Shown here piece by piece: positions 6,236 to 9,319 of a stretch of 9,319 nucleotides of DNA. Where the stretch lies: positions 1 through 9,319 of the forward strand of contig JAQBNY010000162.1 of NCBI GenBank assembly GCA_028288315.1. The letters are read 5' to 3'. Numbering within the stretch: position 1 is the stretch's first letter; the number at the start of each line of letters is the position of its first letter. The position numbers were made by a program, and so were the translations under genes. This DNA is from Mucilaginibacter sp. Lineage in GTDB: Bacteria; Bacteroidota; Bacteroidia; Sphingobacteriales; Sphingobacteriaceae. The notes under the pieces are model-generated. The model did no database searches, was not told the DNA's origin, and was given only the letters and a program-made list of their open reading frames with translations.

Positions 6236-7570
6236 TTAAAGTTTCAGCACTTTTCTGCGGCCTAAGGTTAATGGATATTTCTTGTTAAGTTTATTCAACA
6301 CTACATAAATGGAATCTCTATGCTGATCGATTCCGGTAAGGATAATGGTAGCGGTATCGGGCCTGGAATATTTAAGCTCCAGTTTTTCACCCTTATAATG
6401 CGGGTTCTTATTTTCCAGCGATAATACATGGTTCAGTATATCCATAGTATAGGTATAATAATGCCTGCCTCCTGTACCTGCTATTTCATAATCTCTGTCC
6501 TTGTCTTTTTGAAATACCTGCTCATAGTTAGCTGAATCGATAATGACCGGGCGATTAGAGCGTATACTAATGGTAGCCCACTTTTCAAATACCACATCTT
6601 TCCAGCGTATAGAATCGGTAGCTGAATAAGGCAATACCCGGTTATTAATCCTAAACTCACCCACATTATAAATGCCGCTCGCTTTTGCCAGTCCCGCTGT
6701 TGTAGGGAACTGATAAGGGTCATGACGGTAACCAGAGTAAGTTTTAAAACCATAAAAGAAAACAAAGAAAAATATTACCAGTGTTTTCAACACTAATCGG
6801 ACTTTTTTCTGCCGGCTACTAAAATTGGGTTTAAATACATTGGGCTCAGTTGGGCGCTCAAGTGAGATAAGGTTGTAAATTCTAACCGCATCAAATGAAA
6901 GTACAAACAGTGCCAATATCACTAAATAGAAACTGTACACATATTCGCCGCCATCATAAGCCAGGTTAGATATAAACACGTTGCCGGTAAACACTACAAT
7001 AAGCAATGCACCAATAGTGGCCGTTTTTCTGAAAAGCAATAAGAATCCAGCCAGTAATTCTATTCCTCCCAGGAATGATTCATAATTAGGTACAATACCC
7101 AAGCTCATGGAAAAGATCTTCCAATCGGTAAAATCGCCGTAGTTGGTATTGAGGTTACTGATAGATGGAAATGGCGCCTGAAGGGGGAAGAACTTAATAA
7201 AACCATAACCAACAACCCCTATAGCTAAGCGGTAACGAACTACCACCCGCAGCCAGTAATATAAATTGTTATAATCCTGATTTTTAAATTTCGATTTACT
7301 CCACAGCACCGCGCCAATCAAGCTCACTACCGCAATAATAATCCAATTGACAAAACTATCCGCGCCGGTAATAAATTTGGCACACAAACGGGTGAGATTA
7401 AAAATATCTGTATAATTAATGTGCACCCAGTTAATGCCAAAAACAGTTTTAAAAAAATCCACACTTAATGGCAGCGCCTGGATAATAAAAAAGAGAAAGA
7501 AAAACCGAAATATGTTCTTCTCCTTTTCGCTCCAGCTATATGGGGGCTGACTTGTTATTTTTTTATTCAT
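6236..7570 (-). CDS. DoxX-family membrane protein A with C-terminal domain
   Basis: This is a 444-residue inner-membrane protein and the first gene of the four-gene minus-strand operon. Membrane segments fall at about 20-37, 74-90, 113-127, 167-181, 186-202, 209-226 and 258-275. A soluble domain of about 165 residues follows (279-444) with short beta-like stretches (GEFRINN, ATISIRSNRPVIID, DSIYVVLNKLNKKYPL). The core motifs are those of the DoxX-B neighbour: YYWLRVVVRYR (104-114), GFIKFFPLQAPFPS (123-136), NYGDFTDWKI (143-152), LAYDGG (203-208), IYNLISLER (231-239) and Y-x-x-DPY-x-x-PTTAG (281-293). In the stretch from YYWLRVVVRYR through the GD-x-T motif, about 31 of 49 aligned residues are identical between the pair (hand count). 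The assignment to DoxX is from general resemblance and the C-terminal domain matches nothing I recognise. The ATG lies only 26 nt downstream of tRNA-Cys, so there is little room for a separate promoter. Confidence 0.75.
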   Translation of the reverse strand: MNKKITSQPPYSWSEKEKNIFRFFFLFFIIQALPLSVDFFKTVFGINWVHINYTDIFNLTRLCAKFITGADSFVNWIIIAVVSLIGAVLWSKSKFKNQDYNNLYYWLRVVVRYRLAIGVVGYGFIKFFPLQAPFPSISNLNTNYGDFTDWKIFSMSLGIVPNYESFLGGIELLAGFLLLFRKTATIGALLIVVFTGNVFISNLAYDGGEYVYSFYLVILALFVLSFDAVRIYNLISLERPTEPNVFKPNFSSRQKKVRLVLKTLVIFFFVFFYGFKTYSGYRHDPYQFPTTAGLAKASGIYNVGEFRINNRVLPYSATDSIRWKDVVFEKWATISIRSNRPVIIDSANYEQVFQKDKDRDYEIAGTGGRHYYTYTMDILNHVLSLENKNPHYKGEKLELKYSRPDTATIILTGIDQHRDSIYVVLNKLNKKYPLTLGRRKVLKL

Positions 7571-7596
7571 TATAAAGTTTTAATAAGATTTAGCAG

Positions 7597-7667
7597 ACGC
7601 CGGGGGCAGAATCGAACTGCCGTAGAGGGTTTTGCAGACCCCAACCTAGCCACTCAGTCACCCGGCT
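7597..7667 (-). tRNA. tRNA-Cys (anticodon GCA)
   Basis: This is a 71-nt cloverleaf read on the minus strand. The acceptor stem pairs GCCGGG with CCCGGC. The anticodon stem GGGGT/ACCCT encloses the loop CTGCAAA with anticodon GCA. A 4-nt variable loop (CTAC) follows, then T stem GGCAG/CTGCC with loop TTCGATT. Position 73 is U, the discriminator used by cysteinyl-tRNA synthetase. The D stem has three pairs plus a 13-22 mismatch, as tRNA-Cys of E. coli also has. CCA is not encoded. The first acceptor pair is an A1/G72 mismatch, where most bacterial elongator tRNAs have G1-C72. The gene lies between the cyanophycinase hairpin and the DoxX operon in the same direction. I see no convincing promoter directly upstream; the hairpin occupies 8-41 nt upstream of its 5' end. 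Confidence 0.93.
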
Positions 7668-7674
7668 TGCTTGT

Positions 7675-7708
7675 TAAGGTTGCTAAAGCGTAAGCTTTAA
7701 CAACCTTA
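7675..7708 (-). terminator. Hairpin after the cyanophycinase gene, probable terminator
   Basis: The arms 7675-7689 and 7694-7708 form a 15-bp stem around a 4-nt loop (TTAC on the minus strand). All pairs are Watson-Crick except one G-U wobble in minus-strand RNA (7683/7700); in plus-strand RNA that pair would be a C-A mismatch, so the structure favours minus-strand transcripts. It begins 13 nt after the cyanophycinase stop codon, exactly the distance seen for the hairpin after the YeiH-type gene. No U-tract follows, as the tRNA-Cys 5' end comes only 7 nt later. It may end the SusD/cyanophycinase transcript, or be a processing signal in a read-through transcript carrying the tRNA. Confidence 0.55.
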
Positions 7709-7721
7709 GTGTATAATGTTC

Positions 7722-8651
7722 TTATTTAGCTATGGAAACGTTGCTGCTTTTTGCGGGATCCTTAATTACTTGCCTTTTAGCCAAATCATACCTTTGACCT
7801 TCGCTCAAAAAGAAAAATGGTCCGTTAGATGCAGTGTAGTCTTCGCGGCCATTAACCACATGTTTTTCGCCGTTATTAATAATGGTGTTATAATCATATA
7901 TAGCTACGAATGATTTGCCTATAACCTGCAAAGTATCTCGCTGCACTACTACTGCAGTTGCTTCATTAAGTCCTATACCAATTAGCTGGGGTGCCTTTTT
8001 AATAAAGTCAACAAGGGCAAATTCGCGGTTACGCACTAATAGGTGCTGATCTATTGCTGAGTTTTTAAGAAATCCTAAACCTTGAGTATGATCGCCGACC
8101 TCTATTTGTGCACCTTTGGTATCTCCCCTCCACAAGAAAGACCCCAGGATACTGGCTCCCGCCGAACTTCCGGCTATAACGCCTCCGCGGTTAAGCAGAT
8201 CAATAAAAGCCTGGTGGGTAAGCGTATTCAGGTAAGAATCGGCAATGCGCCATTGGCGGCCGCCCACAAAATAAACGCCGGTAGCATTTTTTATAGGAGC
8301 TATAAACTTTTCGGTGTTGGCTTCTTTTAAGTCGCTGGTATGTAATAAGGTCACATTTTTAATTCCGGTTTGCTTTCTTACTTCGTCTACATCCTTTTTA
8401 TCAAAAGCTGCCGAATCGCCAGATGCTGTGGTTACCACTACTATAGCGGCCTTATCTTTACCGCCTGCCAGTTCTGTGAATTTATCCCATATATCTCTTT
8501 GTGAACCTGCGTTGCCTCCAATGATGATCAGGGATCCCTTTTCGGGCCCGTGTTTGGTTGACGAGCTTTTTACAGTAATAGGCGATTGTTGTGCAAATGA
8601 TGCAGAGCCAATTACAGCTAACATCAAAGAAGAAATGATTAATTTTTTCAT
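7722..8651 (-). CDS. Secreted cyanophycinase-like peptidase (family S51)
   Basis: This is a 309-residue exported serine peptidase. An N-terminal signal peptide (MKKLIISSLMLAVIGSASFA) has a likely cleavage after residue 20, before QQ. The S51 fold is visible in order: GSLIIIGGNAG (39-49), GVYFVGGRQWR (125-135), the nucleophile elbow GSSAGAS (161-167) with Ser163 as catalytic serine, DQHLLVRNRE (201-210) with the likely catalytic His203, and GIGLNEATA (225-233), the family's conserved G-I-G-x-x-E-x-T-A segment. Cyanophycinases cut cyanophycin (multi-L-arginyl-poly-L-aspartate) into beta-Asp-Arg dipeptides. Dipeptidase E is in the same family but is shorter and cytosolic. A C-terminal tail of about 40 residues (GPFFFLSEGQRYDL) follows the catalytic domain. 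The gene starts 16 nt after the SusD-like stop, so it is very likely in the same operon and its substrate is linked to that uptake system. Cyanophycin itself as substrate is inferred from family only. Confidence 0.87.
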   Translation of the reverse strand: MKKLIISSLMLAVIGSASFAQQSPITVKSSSTKHGPEKGSLIIIGGNAGSQRDIWDKFTELAGGKDKAAIVVVTTASGDSAAFDKKDVDEVRKQTGIKNVTLLHTSDLKEANTEKFIAPIKNATGVYFVGGRQWRIADSYLNTLTHQAFIDLLNRGGVIAGSSAGASILGSFLWRGDTKGAQIEVGDHTQGLGFLKNSAIDQHLLVRNREFALVDFIKKAPQLIGIGLNEATAVVVQRDTLQVIGKSFVAIYDYNTIINNGEKHVVNGREDYTASNGPFFFLSEGQRYDLAKRQVIKDPAKSSNVSIAK

Positions 8652-8667
8652 ACTTATATTAAATGAT

Positions 8668-9319
8668 TTAATAACCAGGATTGCGGTTACCGCTTAATTG
8701 CGGATCAACCAATGTTTCATTATAAGGTATCGGGAACAGGTACAGATGTTTATCCGACAGAGACAATACAGTTTGCGCACGATCTGTACGTACCAGGTTA
8801 AACCAGCGGTCGGCCTCAAACGGAAATTCTACCTGGCGCTCTTTTTCCAGCGCTAATAAAATCTCAGGTAAAGTTGCTGCGGTACTGGCTGCCACACCTG
8901 CGCGGGCGCGTACGGCATTCAGATCAGACTGAGCGCTGTTGGCGCCGATAAGGTTACCCTGCTGCGCCCTTGCTTCAGAACGGATAAGATATAATTCTGA
9001 AATACGAATTACGTAAGCCGGATCGGTGCCCAGCGGGTTTCGGTAATATAACTTACCATACCACAAGTTGCCCGGAGGCGCTGTTTGCCCAATTAAAGCG
9101 CTGCGGTTACCTCCTATTGCCGGATTGTTTAACAACGCCACCAAAGCATCATTTGGCGCCCATTCACGGCGGCCGCCCAAGGCCGGCGGTAACCACCAGT
9201 TGCTGTGATTGTTTGTATTAGAAACGGTATAAGCCAATTCAAAAACCGACTCGCTGGTAGCTAGTGCGTTATTGGCAAAAAAAGCACTGTAAGGCGTAAC
9301 TAAAAAATAGTTAGTCTTA
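8668..9319 (-). CDS. SusD/RagB-family outer-membrane nutrient-binding protein, C-terminal part (5' end outside window)
   Basis: These are the last 216 residues of a SusD-like lipoprotein; the frame stays open to the right edge, and upstream residues (NYFLVTPYSAFFANNALATS) continue the protein. A TTG codon at 9237 is therefore internal. Recognisable SusD features are the SESVFELAY stretch, the RRE-W region, the helix-rich YVIRISELYLIRSEARAQ segment followed by A..DLNAVRARAGV, the LLALEKERQVEFPFEADRWFNLVRT helix pair, and the final LFPIPYNE..DPQLSGNRNPGY, the classic C-terminal end of the family. SusD proteins sit on the cell surface as the lid of a SusC TonB-dependent transporter and hold the substrate for uptake. 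The SusC partner normally lies immediately upstream, beyond the window. The neighbouring secreted cyanophycinase suggests a peptide or amino-acid polymer substrate instead of a glycan (inference). Confidence 0.93.
   Translation of the reverse strand, partial: KTNYFLVTPYSAFFANNALATSESVFELAYTVSNTNNHSNWWLPPALGGRREWAPNDALVALLNNPAIGGNRSALIGQTAPPGNLWYGKLYYRNPLGTDPAYVIRISELYLIRSEARAQQGNLIGANSAQSDLNAVRARAGVAASTAATLPEILLALEKERQVEFPFEADRWFNLVRTDRAQTVLSLSDKHLYLFPIPYNETLVDPQLSGNRNPGY

Noticed and set aside
7597..7620. tRNA-Cys 3' end as an integration (att) site
   Set aside because: No second copy of the tRNA 3' end is seen in the window and there is no integrase or other mobile-element gene.
8314..8697. 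127-residue plus-strand frame antisense to the cyanophycinase
   Set aside because: It mirrors a gene with clear S51 motifs and a signal peptide; no start signal or domain supports it.
8260..9180. Repeated GGCGGCCGCCC words near 8261 and 9170
   Set aside because: Both encode Gly-Gly-Arg in conserved parts of unrelated proteins; this is coincidental codon use, not a repeat element.
8668..9237. SusD-like gene starting at a TTG at 9237
   Set aside because: The upstream codons continue a normal SusD sequence to the window edge without a stop; the TTG is an internal leucine.
1..9319. CRISPR array, transposon ends or tandem repeats
   Set aside because: No regularly spaced direct repeats, transposase or terminal inverted repeats were found; the only strong inverted repeats are the two hairpins listed.

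Overview
The window looks like chromosomal DNA of a Bacteroidota member, most likely family Sphingobacteriaceae (Mucilaginibacter or Pedobacter type). The main evidence is a SusD/RagB outer-membrane nutrient-binding protein. Moderate GC, start codons mostly without a clear Shine-Dalgarno sequence, and large DoxX-family membrane proteins with a long C-terminal domain fit this. The genus is an inference.

Layout. Plus strand: the C-terminal tail of a GMC-family flavoprotein oxidoreductase (1-191, cut by the window edge), then a soluble PAS sensor histidine kinase (320-1420). A 230-bp convergent gap follows, carrying a perfect 20-bp inverted repeat (1590-1637). Everything beyond it is on the minus strand. 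Read in transcription order (right to left): the C-terminal part of a SusD-like protein (9319-8668, cut by the edge), a secreted cyanophycinase-like S51 peptidase (8651-7722), a 15-bp hairpin (7708-7675), tRNA-Cys(GCA) (7667-7597), two tandem paralogous DoxX-family membrane proteins (7570-6236 and 6225-4543), an FAD-dependent oxidoreductase of the phytoene-dehydrogenase/PYROXD2 type (4534-3095), and a YeiH-type putative sulfate exporter (3030-1651).

Two minus-strand transcription units are likely. In the first, the SusD-like gene and the cyanophycinase are 16 nt apart. This suggests an outer-membrane peptide-uptake locus in which an exported peptidase trims a polymer such as cyanophycin; a SusC partner would be expected to the right of the window. 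In the second, DoxX-A, DoxX-B, the FAD oxidoreductase and the exporter are separated by only 10, 8 and 64 nt, so they are probably an operon. It could encode a membrane redox module with anion export, perhaps connected to sulfur chemistry (some DoxX-family members are thiosulfate:quinone oxidoreductase subunits). The substrate cannot be read from sequence. The tRNA-Cys gene ends only 26 nt before this operon, so the two may share a transcript.

I see no CRISPR array, insertion sequence, phage gene or replication origin. No gene-free stretch exceeds 300 bp.
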